Source: Rhodospirillaceae bacterium (lineage in GTDB: Bacteria > Pseudomonadota > Alphaproteobacteria > Thalassobaculales > Thalassobaculaceae). Taken from it: a stretch of DNA of 6,142 nucleotides. Position 1 is the stretch's first letter. Each line of letters starts with the position of its first letter. Shown one piece after another: positions 1 through 6,142 of this stretch. Location: assembly GCA_002701455.1 (NCBI GenBank), contig NZVJ01000068.1:11574-17715 (forward strand). The letters run 5' to 3'. Made by a program: the position numbers and the translations under genes. A model generated the notes under the pieces. It did not search any database, was not told the origin of the DNA, and saw only the letters and a program-made list of their open reading frames with translations.

Positions 1-2405
1 AGCATCTCGTCGAACAAATTAAACGCCTCACGCTTGTATTCATTTAGAGGATCTCGCTGCGCATATGCCCTAAGGTTGATCCCCTGTCTCAAGTGATCAA
101 GTGCCAGAAGATGCTCTTTCCATTGCTGATCAATTACCTGCAACAAAATACTTTTCTCAGCCATTCGAAATAATTCTGAGCCATAATTGGCTGCTTTTTC
201 TGCCAGCCTCCGATTTGACGCTTCGACAAGCCGTTCCAATATCTCTTGGTCAGCAACCCCTTCTTCGTCAGCCCATTTTGATATATTCTCTTCTAAGTTC
301 AGGGTACTAGCAGCTTCTTCTGCCAAAGTATCTAAATCCCATTGTTCCTTGTATGTGCCCGGAGGAATTGTCTTCGTGACTAAAGATTCGATTACCTCAT
401 GTCGCATATCGATGACAGTCGCATTTACATCCTCAGCTTTCATAATATCTCTGCGCTGCTCATAAATGACCTTCCTTTGGTCGTTCATTACGTCATCATA
501 TTTTAAAAGTTGTTTTCGGATATCAAAATTTCGTGCTTCAACTTTCTGTTGCGCCTTTTCAAGCGCTTTATTTATCCAGGGATGAATTATAGCTTCTCCC
601 TCTTCCAACCCAAGTTTTTTAAGCATTCCATCCATTCGCTCTGACCCAAATATTCTCATAAGGTCATCCTCCAAGGATAGAAAAAACTTAGATGCACCAG
701 GGTCCCCCTGTCTCCCTGATCGGCCTCTTAATTGATTGTCTATACGCCGACTTTCATGCCTCTCTGTACCAATTACATAGAGTCCGTTGGCGCCAATAAC
801 TTTATTTTTTTCTTCATCTATTTCAGATCTAATTTTGTCTTCTTGGCCCGCGTCGGTCCCGTTTATCTCGTTGTGAATACGCATTTCAGCGTGCCCGCCA
901 AGTTGTATATCCGTCCCTCGCCCAGCCATATTAGTTGCAATTGTGACAGCGCCTGAAACACCAGCCTGAGCGATAATCTGTGCCTCTTGCTCATGGAATC
1001 TCGCGTTGAGCACCTGGTGTTCTATCCGCTTTTTTTTGAGTAAATTAGATAACAATTCTGATTTTTCTATCGAAACCGTCCCAACGAGCGAGGGTTGACC
1101 ACGGCTTTTACAGTCTTCTATAAGGTCGATAATAGCAGACCATTTCTCATCTTCGGTTCTGTAAACTTCATCGTCTTCATCTTGCCTATTTACTCTTGTA
1201 TTTGTTGGGATCTCGACGACATCAAGTGAGTAAATCTCTGCAAATTCCGATGCTTCTGTCATTGCAGTTCCTGTCATACCTGCCAATTTTGGGAAAAGCC
1301 TGAAATAATTTTGAAACGTAATGGATGCTAATGTCTGGTTTTCATTCTGTATGGTCACGGTCTCCTTTGCTTCAAGAGCTTGATGCAGCCCATCAGAATA
1401 CCGTCGCCCTTCCATAGCTCGACCTGTAAATTCATCGATTATAACAACCATATCGTTCTTCACCATATAATCGACATCACGCGAAAATAGTTTATGCGCC
1501 CTTAATGCCTGGTTGACATGATGAACCACAGAAATATTCTGAGAATCGTACATGCCCTCACCCGATACCAACCCCTTTTCTTCCAAAAGTTGTTCTATTC
1601 TCTCAGTGCCCGCTTCAGTTAGCATAACCGTTCGCTGCTTTTCATCTTTTTCATAATCGGTATCTGAGAGGGCTGGAATTAACTCGTTAACATTACGATA
1701 AAGGTCCGAACTATCTTCCGCGGGGCCTGAGATAATCAAAGGGGTTCTGGCTTCATCTATTAGGATAGAGTCGACTTCATCGACGATCGCAAATTCAAAA
1801 TCTCTCTGACACATGTCTTCGAGACGAAACTTCATATTATCTCTTAAATAATCAAAACCAAATTCATTATTTGTTCCATAAGTGACATCGGCACGGTATG
1901 CCGTCTGACGCTCTTCATCGGACAAACCCTGAACGATTACTCCAACAGAAAGACCCAAAAATTGATAAATTGCTCCCATCCATGCCGAATCTCTTTGAGC
2001 CAGATAATCATTGACTGTTACGACATGAACACCTCTACCCTTTAAGGCATTAAGGTAAACAGCAAGAGTAGCAACGAGTGTTTTACCCTCACCAGTTTTC
2101 ATTTCGGCAATCTTACCTTCGTGGAGAACGATGCCACCCAATAGCTGAACATCGAAATGACGTTGTCCTAAAGTACGTTTTGAGCCTTCTCTTACCGTCG
2201 CGAATGCATCTACCAATAGGTCGTCAATGCTTTCTCCATTTTCAATTCTGCTCCTAAACCAAGTCGTCCTAGCTGCAAGTTCTTCGTCGCTTAACGCTTC
2301 CAATTCTGGCTCTAACGCATTGATAGCATCAACCGATGCTTGCATCCTTTTAAGTACCCGCTCATTTTCGGAACCAAATAATGTTTTTGCTAAAGCACCT
2401 AGCAT
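1..2405 (-). CDS. secA: Preprotein translocase ATPase subunit SecA (3' end cut by window edge)
   Basis: SecA is the cytoplasmic ATPase motor that pushes unfolded preproteins through the SecYEG channel. The reading frame is open for 801 codons and leaves the window at its left edge. Motifs seen: Walker A GEGKT at residues 105-109; Walker B with DEVD, where D209 and E210 carry the same numbers as in E. coli; MTGTA at 377-381; NMAGRGTDI from 492; and [11 protein letters not shown] at 560-570, which carries the arginine finger region. The helical scaffold is also present and the visible part ends in NLFDEM. With a family length near 900, about 100 residues are missing, including any C-terminal zinc-binding tail. 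Start choice: ATG at 2405 gives the family-typical MLGALAK and has AGGA seven bases upstream. An in-frame ATG at 2411 would add Met-Ala but lies one base from that AGGA. The gene is divergent from the parvulin gene. Identity is certain; only the exact start is open. Confidence 0.98.
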   Translation of the reverse strand, partial: MLGALAKTLFGSENERVLKRMQASVDAINALEPELEALSDEELAARTTWFRSRIENGESIDDLLVDAFATVREGSKRTLGQRHFDVQLLGGIVLHEGKIAEMKTGEGKTLVATLAVYLNALKGRGVHVVTVNDYLAQRDSAWMGAIYQFLGLSVGVIVQGLSDEERQTAYRADVTYGTNNEFGFDYLRDNMKFRLEDMCQRDFEFAIVDEVDSILIDEARTPLIISGPAEDSSDLYRNVNELIPALSDTDYEKDEKQRTVMLTEAGTERIEQLLEEKGLVSGEGMYDSQNISVVHHVNQALRAHKLFSRDVDYMVKNDMVVIIDEFTGRAMEGRRYSDGLHQALEAKETVTIQNENQTLASITFQNYFRLFPKLAGMTGTAMTEASEFAEIYSLDVVEIPTNTRVNRQDEDDEVYRTEDEKWSAIIDLIEDCKSRGQPSLVGTVSIEKSELLSNLLKKKRIEHQVLNARFHEQEAQIIAQAGVSGAVTIATNMAGRGTDIQLGGHAEMRIHNEINGTDAGQEDKIRSEIDEEKNKVIGANGLYVIGTERHESRRIDNQLRGRSGRQGDPGASKFFLSLEDDLMRIFGSERMDGMLKKLGLEEGEAIIHPWINKALEKAQQKVEARNFDIRKQLLKYDDVMNDQRKVIYEQRRDIMKAEDVNATVIDMRHEVIESLVTKTIPPGTYKEQWDLDTLAEEAASTLNLEENISKWADEEGVADQEILERLVEASNRRLAEKAANYGSELFRMAEKSILLQVIDQQWKEHLLALDHLRQGINLRAYAQRDPLNEYKREAFNLFDEM

Positions 2406-2411
2406 GGCCAT

Positions 2412-2417
2412 GTCCTA
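2412..2417 (-). promoter_or_regulatory. Ribosome binding site of secA that decides between two ATGs
   Basis: On the minus strand the sequence reads TAGGAC followed by ATGGCCATG. The AGGA core lies seven bases before the second ATG (2405), which is a good distance, but only one base before the first ATG (2411). This favours the 2405 start and agrees with the usual N-terminus of alphaproteobacterial SecA (MLG...). The call rests on spacing alone. Confidence 0.55.
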
Positions 2418-2454
2418 TTACTAATTTCGGAGCTATCGCGTTGTTTCTCTCAAG

Positions 2455-2462
2455 TGACGTCA
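2455..2462. promoter_or_regulatory. Perfect palindrome TGACGTCA at the predicted secA start point
   Basis: The eight bases are perfectly self-complementary and sit between the predicted -10 element and the start of the secA leader, where a bound protein could block initiation. The half-site is only four bases and does not extend on either side. An operator role is inference only. The same octamer also occurs by apparent chance inside the crotonase coding sequence. Confidence 0.2.
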
Positions 2463-2491
2463 GCAATACGCTCTGCAACTCTCCCTGTCAA
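2463..2491 (-). promoter_or_regulatory. Predicted sigma-70-type promoter of secA
   Basis: On the minus strand a perfect -35 hexamer TTGACA (2491-2486) is followed after 17 bases by TATTGC (2468-2463), which matches the -10 consensus at three of six positions. Transcription would start near 2456 and give a leader of about 50 bases. A perfect -35 with a weak -10 is acceptable for alphaproteobacterial housekeeping promoters. The spacing and the position in a divergent gap support the call. A perfect 8-bp palindrome TGACGTCA abuts the -10 on its downstream side and covers the predicted start point. Confidence 0.45.
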
Positions 2492-2576
2492 TGTGGTGTT
2501 TACTATACGGCACAACAAGAAAAAACTTTTATGTCAGCTATGGCTAGCTACGATCCGTTAATGTTATCCACCTAAT

Positions 2577-2606
2577 TTGGAAACTTGTGAGAACTACTGA
2601 TATATG
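2577..2606 (+). promoter_or_regulatory. Candidate promoter of the parvulin-argJ-mutT-crotonase cluster
   Basis: TTGGAA (2577-2582, four of six matches to the -35 consensus) is followed after 18 bases by TATATG (2601-2606, four of six). A TG dinucleotide one base upstream makes it an extended -10. Transcription would start near 2613, leaving a leader of about 60 bases with the ribosome binding site intact. A competing pair is TTCAAA (2629-2634) and TATAGT (2652-2657, five of six) with 17-base spacing. It would start transcription inside the ribosome binding site region, so I rank it second. Neither is strong. Confidence 0.3.
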
Positions 2607-2671
2607 AAACAGTCTATTTTGTTTTACCTTCAAATTGCATACATAAAAAACTATAGTTAAAGGTCGAGGCG

Positions 2672-3553
2672 ATGATAAGCAGTTTTGAAATTAATTTCTT
2701 CAAACAGTTGTTCAAATTCAGCATTATTCTGGGCATTTTTTGCTGTGGGTCAGCTATGGCGCAAACGCCCTCAACTGCCAACGAATTCTTAAAGAATGCA
2801 GAAAAAAAACTCGTTGCGAAAGTAGATGGTGAAAATATTTATTTGTCTGAGATACTCGAAATGGCCAAACAAATGCCCAGAGAATATCAGAAATTATCGC
2901 TAGATACCGTATTCCCCTCACTGCTTTCGCGAGCGATTGACGCTAGACTTGTAAGGAACGCTGGCATTAAAAAAGGGTTTTCGACAGACTCGGAGGTTAA
3001 AAAACGACTTAAAGAAATCGAGGGACAAATCATTTCAGAAGTTTTTCTTAAGAAAACAATTAGCTCACAAATTACTGAAACCGCACTTCGGAAATTATAT
3101 GCCGAAACTAAATCTGAGATGGCAGGCGAGGAAGAGGTTAAGGCGCGACATATTCTTTTAAACGACGAGGATAAGGCTATTAAACTTATCAAAGCCCTAA
3201 AAGACGGAGCTGAGTTTTCAGGAACTGCTGCCAAACACTCAACAGGGCCTTCAGCATCATCTGGCGGGGATTTGGGTTGGTTTACTAGAGGCCAGATGGT
3301 TCCAGAGTTTTCTGAGGCGGCTTTCAAATTAAAGCCCGGGCAAATAGTAGATAGACCCGTAAAAACTCAGTTTGGCTGGCATATTATTTTAGTGGAAGAT
3401 CGTAAAAAGGCAGCGCCGCCTTCCTTTGATGAGGCACGAGGCCAATTAGCGTCAAAGCTGAGCCAAACCCTATTGGCAGGACTTTTAGAAAAATTAAGAG
3501 GAAATGCAGAAATAGAACGTTTTGACATTAGTGGAAAATCAGCCAAAAATTAG
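2672..3553 (+). CDS. Periplasmic parvulin-type peptidyl-prolyl cis-trans isomerase (SurA/PpiC family)
   Basis: This is a secreted folding enzyme that isomerises Xaa-Pro bonds in exported proteins. Residues 1-30 form a Sec signal peptide: a charged start, a hydrophobic stretch (about 16-25), and a cleavage site AMA|Q after A30. No lipobox is seen, so it should be periplasmic, not a lipoprotein. Residues about 43-150 are a helical N-terminal segment like the chaperone part of SurA/PrsA proteins. The parvulin domain spans about 154-246, with ARHILL (H160), the SGGDLGWF loop, MVPEF (M209), and FGWHII (H237), all family hallmarks. There is one parvulin domain, unlike the two in E. coli SurA. ATG 2672 is preceded by AAAGG eight bases upstream and by an in-frame stop at 2654. 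The gene sits divergent from secA and 54 bases before argJ, a setting that suits a post-export folding factor. No symbol is given because surA, prsA and ppiC cannot be separated here. Confidence 0.93.
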   Translation: MISSFEINFFKQLFKFSIILGIFCCGSAMAQTPSTANEFLKNAEKKLVAKVDGENIYLSEILEMAKQMPREYQKLSLDTVFPSLLSRAIDARLVRNAGIKKGFSTDSEVKKRLKEIEGQIISEVFLKKTISSQITETALRKLYAETKSEMAGEEEVKARHILLNDEDKAIKLIKALKDGAEFSGTAAKHSTGPSASSGGDLGWFTRGQMVPEFSEAAFKLKPGQIVDRPVKTQFGWHIILVEDRKKAAPPSFDEARGQLASKLSQTLLAGLLEKLRGNAEIERFDISGKSAKN

Positions 3554-3566
3554 CTGATAGAGAATA

Positions 3567-3593
3567 GTTGATATAGGAAACTCCTGTTACAAC
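3567..3593 (+). repeat. Imperfect inverted repeat in the parvulin-argJ gap
   Basis: GTTG pairs with CAAC. After a 2x2 mismatch, ATAGGA pairs with TCCTGT (one G-T wobble) around an AAC loop, so the stem is interrupted. A run of five T starts seven bases later (3600-3604), just before the argJ ATG. It could act as a weak attenuator or RNA-processing site, or have no function. The stem is too AT-rich and interrupted for a confident terminator call. Confidence 0.25.
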
Positions 3594-3607
3594 GTTGGAT
3601 TTTTGCC

Positions 3608-4840
3608 ATGGATTTAAAGAAGTCACCCTTAGCCCCCAAAAATTTCCCGCGAATACCCGAGGTAAAAGGTGTCTCTATGTCCACAAGTCTTTCCGGATTA
3701 AAATACAAAGGGAGACCGGACCTACTACTCGTTAAGTTAAAATCGAACACCTCAATCGCAGGCGTTTTGACAAAATCATCGGTTCCAGGATGCCCGGTAG
3801 TTTGGTGCAGAAATAAATTGCCAAAAGGTAAAGCTCAGGCCCTTTTTGTAAATTCGGGTAACGCTAACGTTTATACGGGGAGGGAAGGTGAAGCGGCAGT
3901 AGAGGAAATAGCAAGGGCCGTATCAGCAACTCTTAAATGCCCAATTAATTCAGTTTTTATGGCATCAACCGGGGTAATTGGTGAAATATTAGATTATAGA
4001 AAGATAATCAAAAAAATTCCAAAGATGTCAGAGAACCTAAAAGAGAGAAATTGGAATAAGGCCGCCACAGCAATTACAACGACTGACACGTTTTCCAAGG
4101 GCGCTTATAGCGATGCTATAATCGGAAATAAAAAAATCCGAATTGCTGGTATCGCCAAAGGGTCGGGCATGATCGCCCCGGATATGGCCACCATGTTGAG
4201 CTTTATCTTTACGGACGCTAATATTCCTTCCGATATCTTACAATCTCTATTATCTAGGAACGTTACAAATACATTTAATGCAATTACGGTTGATAGTGAT
4301 GCATCAACTAGCGATACGCTTCTTTTGTTTGCAACGGGTGCAGCACAATCACCGAAACCAGCTTCCGCTGATGATCCCTCTCTTAAAGACTTCGAGTTGG
4401 CCCTCCGATCTGTGATGTTAGACTTAGCAAAACAAATCGTTTGCGATGGAGAGGGTGCACAAAAACTTATCCAAATTGATGTAACTGGAGCAATTTCTAA
4501 AAAGTCTGCCCATAGGATTGGGCTCTCAATAGCAAATTCACCACTTGTAAAAACTGCTATAGCAGGGAGCGATGCAAATTGGGGAAGGGTGGTGATGGCG
4601 GTTGGGAAATCTGGAGAAAAGGCTGACCGAGATAAGATATCCGTTCGCTTCGGCAAAACAACTATTGCTGAAAAGGGGGCTGTAGTGGAGAGCTACAGTG
4701 AGACCCCCGTTACAGAGCATCTTCAAGGCAGAGAAATTCAAATTACAGTTGATGTCGGTGTCGGTAATGGTAGCAGTACCGTCTGGGCTTGCGACTTAAC
4801 GCACGGCTACATAGATATAAACGCAGACTACAGGAGCTGA
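3608..4840 (+). CDS. argJ: Bifunctional glutamate N-acetyltransferase / ornithine acetyltransferase ArgJ
   Basis: ArgJ moves the acetyl group from N-acetylornithine to glutamate, closing the cyclic arginine pathway in the cytoplasm. Some members also make acetylglutamate from acetyl-CoA. The 410 residues match the usual length. Seen: the N-terminal SPLAPKNFP segment typical of the proteobacterial family; STGVIGE with T121-G122 as the likely oxyanion-hole pair; the self-cleavage site KGSGMIAPDMA|TML with the nucleophile at T195, giving alpha and beta chains of 194 and 216 residues; the DANWGRVVMAVGKSGE motif; and the universal C-terminal INADYRS. The ATG at 3608 keeps the conserved N-terminus and is the first possible start after an in-frame stop at 3569. 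A later ATG at 3677 would remove conserved residues. The ribosome binding site is poor (a GGA about nine bases upstream). Whether it is bifunctional or ornithine-dependent only cannot be read from sequence. Confidence 0.97.
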   Translation: MDLKKSPLAPKNFPRIPEVKGVSMSTSLSGLKYKGRPDLLLVKLKSNTSIAGVLTKSSVPGCPVVWCRNKLPKGKAQALFVNSGNANVYTGREGEAAVEEIARAVSATLKCPINSVFMASTGVIGEILDYRKIIKKIPKMSENLKERNWNKAATAITTTDTFSKGAYSDAIIGNKKIRIAGIAKGSGMIAPDMATMLSFIFTDANIPSDILQSLLSRNVTNTFNAITVDSDASTSDTLLLFATGAAQSPKPASADDPSLKDFELALRSVMLDLAKQIVCDGEGAQKLIQIDVTGAISKKSAHRIGLSIANSPLVKTAIAGSDANWGRVVMAVGKSGEKADRDKISVRFGKTTIAEKGAVVESYSETPVTEHLQGREIQITVDVGVGNGSSTVWACDLTHGYIDINADYRS

Positions 4841-4906
4841 GGAAAAAAGTTTAAAACAGCAAAAATTTAGATTATTAATTTTTTAACCCTATTCTTGGTT
4901 TAGGAC
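4841..4906 (+). other. AT-rich argJ-mutT gap with an all-AT inverted repeat
   Basis: The 66 bases are very AT-rich. AAAAATT (4861-4867) and AATTTTT (4877-4883) are perfect inverted copies around a nine-base loop and run into a T tract. The stem has no GC pair, so it is unlikely to terminate transcription well. A small palindrome GTTTAAAAC lies at 4849-4857. No clear promoter is visible. I read this as a spacer inside a transcription unit. Confidence 0.35.
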
Positions 4907-5326
4907 GTGACACAAACACTTTTAAAAATGCCCCTCGTCATTGTTGTGGCGGGTGCTCTCATTGACGCTGATGGAAGAGTTTTAATCACAAAGCGTCCTA
5001 ACGGAAAAGAAATGGCTGGTCTCTGGGAATTCCCTGGTGGCAAAATTGAAGAGGGAGAAACGCCTGAACAAGCTCTTATCCGGGAACTTAAAGAAGAATT
5101 AAATATTGAAACGAAGGGAAGTTGCCTAGCACCTCTTAGCTTTGCCAGCCACCAATATGAAAAATTCCATCTTCTTATGCCATTATTCATATGTAGACGC
5201 TGGTGGGGTAATATTCTGCCTTTAGAATCACAAGAAGTGCTCTGGGTTCGGCCAAAAAAACTAAGAGATTTTGATATGCCTCCTGCTGATGAGCCACTTG
5301 TAAGTATGCTAAGAGATTTTTTGTGA
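4907..5326 (+). CDS. mutT: MutT-type Nudix hydrolase (8-oxo-dGTP diphosphatase)
   Basis: Enzymes of this family hydrolyse oxidised nucleotides such as 8-oxo-dGTP to the monophosphate and so prevent AT-to-CG transversions. The 139 residues form one Nudix domain. The Nudix box G-x5-E-x7-REU-x-EE-x-G-U is read as G45, E51, R59-E60-L61, E63-E64, with N66 where the box normally ends in Gly, then I67. All metal-binding glutamates are present. The preceding LWEFPGGK (39-46) and the C-terminal LPLESQEVLWV...PPADEP segment are typical of MutT. The first possible start is GTG at 4907, directly after an in-frame TAG at 4901. An AGGA sits only one base before it. The alternative ATG at 4928 would give 132 residues, also normal for the family, but has no good ribosome binding site. 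The gene follows argJ by 66 bases. Substrate specificity is inferred from family resemblance. Confidence 0.9.
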   Translation: MTQTLLKMPLVIVVAGALIDADGRVLITKRPNGKEMAGLWEFPGGKIEEGETPEQALIRELKEELNIETKGSCLAPLSFASHQYEKFHLLMPLFICRRWWGNILPLESQEVLWVRPKKLRDFDMPPADEPLVSMLRDFL

Positions 5327-5379
5327 TTAGCTAACCATTCATGTATCAAATTTAATGTAAGAAGGGAAAGATTTAAAAT
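5327..5379 (+). other. Short mutT-crotonase gap
   Basis: The 53 bases begin with a perfect palindrome TTAGCTAA directly after the mutT stop and end with the AAGGGA ribosome binding site of the crotonase gene. There is no terminator-like hairpin and no recognisable promoter, which favours co-transcription. Confidence 0.4.
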
Positions 5380-6142
5380 ATGTCTTCAGATAGTGTCCTG
5401 CTTAAGATTGAAGATGGAGTCGCAACTGTAACTTTAAACCAGCCCGAAGTTCGAAATGCACTTACCCCCGAACTAAGAACATCATTCAGGGAAATTATCG
5501 CCTCGCTAGAGTTTAACAATGATGCTCGATGCATCGTTATCACGGGTGCTGGGGATCATTTTATGTCAGGAGGTGATATTCGCAGCATGATTAATCGCCT
5601 CGGTTTGGATGAAGCAGAACGCCGGAAGCTAATCTTAGAGGGGATCCATCTACTCCACCTACCTATCCTCGCAATAAGAAGAATGGGGAAACCTGTAATC
5701 GCTAGCATCAGAGGAGCAGCGGCCGGTTTTGGTATCGGCTTGGTTGCAGCCTGCGATTTGGCGATTGCTAGCAAAGATTCTTTTTTTACCCTTGCATACT
5801 GCCATATCGGAGCAAGCCCAGACGGAGGTTCTTCTTATTTTCTTGGTCGGACATTAGGAATGAAACAGCAGATGGAGCTTGCGTTTCTTGGGGATCGTTT
5901 TTCCTCTGAGAAAGCCAAAGAATTGGGCATTGTAAATTGGGTGGTTCCAGACCAAGAATTAGATACCGAAACTTTTAAGTTGGCAAAACGACTGGCTAGT
6001 GGCCCCACTATTGCTTATGCAAATGCGAAAAAGCTATTCAATCAAACAAACCATTTATCGATGGAATCCCAACTTCAAATGGAAGCCGAACGAATGGCGG
6101 ATAGTATGATGACGTCAGACCACGCTGAAGGGATAACAGCTT
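5380..6142 (+). CDS. Crotonase-superfamily enoyl-CoA hydratase/isomerase-like protein (3' end cut by window edge)
   Basis: This is a soluble acyl-CoA-processing enzyme of the crotonase fold. 254 codons are visible; members have about 260 residues, so only a few are missing. Seen: the N-terminal GVATVTLNQPEVRNAL; the first oxyanion-hole segment HFMSGGDI (60-67); KPVIASIRGAAAGFGIGL (104-121) with the second oxyanion-hole glycine; ACDLAIAS; and HIGASPDGGSSYFL (142-155). Aligned by eye to rat mitochondrial hydratase, its two catalytic glutamates (E144, E164) are replaced by G120 and Y140. D148 lies at the position where PaaG-type and related isomerases carry a catalytic aspartate. I therefore expect an isomerase-like activity more than hydration; the substrate is unknown. 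ATG 5380 is fixed by a TAA two codons upstream. AAGGGA lies 12 bases before it, a rather long spacing. The gene follows mutT by 53 bases on the same strand. Confidence 0.88.
   Translation, partial: MSSDSVLLKIEDGVATVTLNQPEVRNALTPELRTSFREIIASLEFNNDARCIVITGAGDHFMSGGDIRSMINRLGLDEAERRKLILEGIHLLHLPILAIRRMGKPVIASIRGAAAGFGIGLVAACDLAIASKDSFFTLAYCHIGASPDGGSSYFLGRTLGMKQQMELAFLGDRFSSEKAKELGIVNWVVPDQELDTETFKLAKRLASGPTIAYANAKKLFNQTNHLSMESQLQMEAERMADSMMTSDHAEGITA

Larger units (their letters stand above)
2406..2671. other. Divergent secA / parvulin intergenic region
   Basis: These 266 bases separate two divergently transcribed genes. I see no convincing gene in it. A short plus-strand open frame at 2381-2575 overlaps the secA 5' end, has no family resemblance and is probably spurious. 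The region holds the predicted secA promoter, a weaker rightward promoter candidate, the palindrome TGACGTCA (2455-2462), a small inverted repeat AGCTA-TGGC-TAGCT (2536-2549), and a near-consensus DnaA box TTATCCACC (2564-2572). No SecM-like upstream peptide gene is apparent for secA. Confidence 0.7.

Noticed and set aside
2325..2340. Six-base-pair hairpin AGCATC-AACC-GATGCT inside the early secA coding region
   Set aside because: It falls in codons 22-27 of an ordinary conserved reading frame; one short stem is expected by chance in 6 kb.
2381..2575. Small plus-strand open frame across the secA start and the divergent gap
   Set aside because: It begins antisense inside secA, has no recognisable family and no good ribosome binding site, and covers predicted promoter elements.
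2717..2764. Possible lipoprotein signal around the two cysteines of the parvulin leader
   Set aside because: The residues before the cysteines (GIF, IFC) do not fit a lipobox, and a good signal peptidase I site AMA|Q follows.
2887..3327. 146-residue minus-strand open frame opposite the parvulin gene
   Set aside because: It lies entirely inside a clear parvulin coding sequence and its translation shows no domain.
4105..4656. 183-residue minus-strand open frame opposite argJ
   Set aside because: It is antisense to strongly conserved ArgJ motifs; its length comes from the codon pattern of the real gene.
4861..4884. Possible intrinsic terminator after argJ
   Set aside because: The seven-base-pair stem has only A-T pairs and a nine-base loop, so it should be too unstable to terminate.
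4900..5349. 149-residue minus-strand open frame opposite mutT
   Set aside because: It mirrors the Nudix gene almost end to end and shows no domain of its own.
6110..6117. Second copy of TGACGTCA
   Set aside because: It is inside the crotonase coding sequence, in frame with a normal Met-Met-Thr-Ser-Asp run, and far from any promoter.

Overview
The window looks like ordinary chromosome from a low-GC (about 40 % by eye) alphaproteobacterium. This rests on the protein style of SecA, ArgJ and MutT, and on the neighbourhood of secA, a periplasmic parvulin, argJ and mutT, which I recall as common in that class. The low GC would fit a marine lineage, but that is only a guess. I see no mobile element, tRNA, rRNA, CRISPR array, phage gene or defence gene.

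Layout: the left 2.4 kb is secA on the minus strand, cut by the window edge so that about the last 100 residues are missing. A 266-bp divergent intergenic region follows and carries plausible promoters for both directions. Four plus-strand genes then run to the right edge with gaps of 54, 66 and 53 bp: a secreted SurA/PpiC-type peptidyl-prolyl isomerase, argJ (bifunctional ornithine/glutamate acetyltransferase), a MutT-type Nudix hydrolase, and a crotonase-superfamily protein missing only its last residues. The short same-strand gaps and the lack of a convincing GC-rich terminator suggest one transcription unit.

Together: SecA drives export through SecYEG, and the parvulin is a natural client-side partner that helps exported proteins fold. 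ArgJ (arginine synthesis), MutT (nucleotide-pool sanitation) and the crotonase (acyl-CoA chemistry) have no obvious shared pathway with them, so this looks like a housekeeping cluster.

The most useful second-look points are modest. The crotonase lacks both classical hydratase glutamates but keeps an aspartate at an isomerase-type position. The MutT homologue has Asn in place of the last glycine of the Nudix box. secA and mutT both have a TAGGAC sequence directly before a first possible start codon. The divergent promoter region contains a perfect TGACGTCA palindrome and a near-consensus DnaA box. I found no evidence for a previously undescribed system.
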